Shown here: one piece after another, positions 5,475-5,654 of the stretch
Numbering within the stretch: the first letter of the stretch is position 1
How the letters are laid out: every line of letters starts with the position of its first letter
NCBI GenBank assembly: GCA_003242115.1
Contig: QBMP01000037.1
Coordinates: 2,120-7,773 of the forward strand
Length of the DNA stretch: 5,654 bases
Direction of reading: 5' to 3'
DNA from: Phormidesmis priestleyi
GTDB taxonomy: Bacteria > Cyanobacteriota > Cyanobacteriia > Phormidesmidales > Phormidesmidaceae
Position numbers and translations under genes: made by a program
Notes under the pieces: generated by a model
The model's input: only the letters and a program-made list of their open reading frames with translations
Databases searched by the model: none
Told to the model about the DNA's origin: nothing

Positions 5475-5654
5475 ATGACTGATGAGATAGTGACGCGATC
5501 GCAGCCTTCCTCTAGACCCTCACCCAGAGAACTCGCCAACCAAAAAATCCAGCTTCGCAAACAGCAAGAAAAGCTGCTCAGCGATTTGCTCCCCGTTATC
5601 GATGCCCTAGATCGCGCCGCTGAGCACTGGCACCAAGCCGAACAAAATCAGCGC
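5475..5654 (+). CDS. GrpE-like nucleotide-exchange factor, N-terminal 60 residues (continues outside window)
   Basis: GrpE dimers release ADP from DnaK/Hsp70 in the cytosol, resetting the chaperone cycle. The visible part reads KLLSDLLPVIDALDRAAEHW (33-52), a close match to the conserved ELLPVIDSLDRAL segment of E. coli GrpE. In E. coli this segment lies near residue 90, but here it begins at residue 38. Most of the long N-terminal paired helix, including a clear N-x-R-x-R-x-x-x-E signature, is therefore missing or strongly changed. ATG 5475 is the chosen start; an in-frame TAG at 5454-5456 closes the frame upstream, leaving only TTG 5463 as an alternative. No strong Shine-Dalgarno is seen. 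The gap after the J-like gene is 79 bp on the same strand. It is probably a divergent paralogue and not the housekeeping GrpE, so I give no gene symbol. The C-terminal beta domain that contacts Hsp70 is outside the window. Confidence 0.75.
   Translation, partial: MTDEIVTRSQPSSRPSPRELANQKIQLRKQQEKLLSDLLPVIDALDRAAEHWHQAEQNQR
5495..5502. repeat. HIP1 palindrome GCGATCGC (start of GrpE-like gene)
   Basis: The octamer lies within the first ten codons of the GrpE-like gene and encodes part of T-R-S-Q. Confidence 0.9.

Noticed and set aside
1..5654. CRISPR array, tRNA, rRNA, insertion sequence or phage attachment site
   Set aside because: No spaced repeat array, cloverleaf, transposase fragment or terminal inverted repeats were seen. 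Almost all of the window is explained by the genes listed.

Overview
The window most likely comes from a cyanobacterium. Three things point there. The 8-mer GCGATCGC (the cyanobacterial HIP1 palindrome) occurs five times in 5.65 kb. The Dxr fragment reads very like cyanobacterial Dxr. Two small proteins (a CxxC/CxC protein and a J-like protein containing FPAHSHP) look like cyanobacteria-restricted families, though that last point rests on memory and not on a search. Base composition is moderate, roughly half GC by eye. The genus cannot be assigned from this stretch.

Layout. Positions 1-908 (minus strand) hold the first 302 codons of dxr, the MEP-pathway reductoisomerase; its C-terminal end lies off the left edge. 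A divergent intergenic region of about 210 bp (909-1118) carries a 12-bp tandem duplication, a -10-like box and a short inverted repeat. Everything to the right is on the plus strand. First come a 102-residue putative zinc-ribbon protein (1119-1427) and a ribokinase (1477-2445), close enough to be co-transcribed. After a 102-bp gap comes an 819-residue TPR-type protein starting at TTG (2548-5007). Next are a 101-residue J-domain-like protein without the HPD motif (5090-5395) and the first 60 codons of a GrpE-like protein with a shortened N-terminus (5475-5654, running off the right edge).

How the genes may work together. dxr belongs to isoprenoid synthesis and appears to be an ordinary divergent neighbour. 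The ribokinase is a sugar-salvage enzyme, and its link to the small zinc-ribbon protein is unknown. The most interesting block is the right half. A helical-repeat scaffold, a J-like protein and a GrpE-like nucleotide-exchange factor lie in a row, which suggests an Hsp70 co-chaperone set. An Hsp70/DnaK-like gene would be the natural partner, but none is visible in this window. Both recognisable co-chaperones are atypical: the J protein has PAH where HPD belongs, and the GrpE lacks most of the usual long N-terminal helix.
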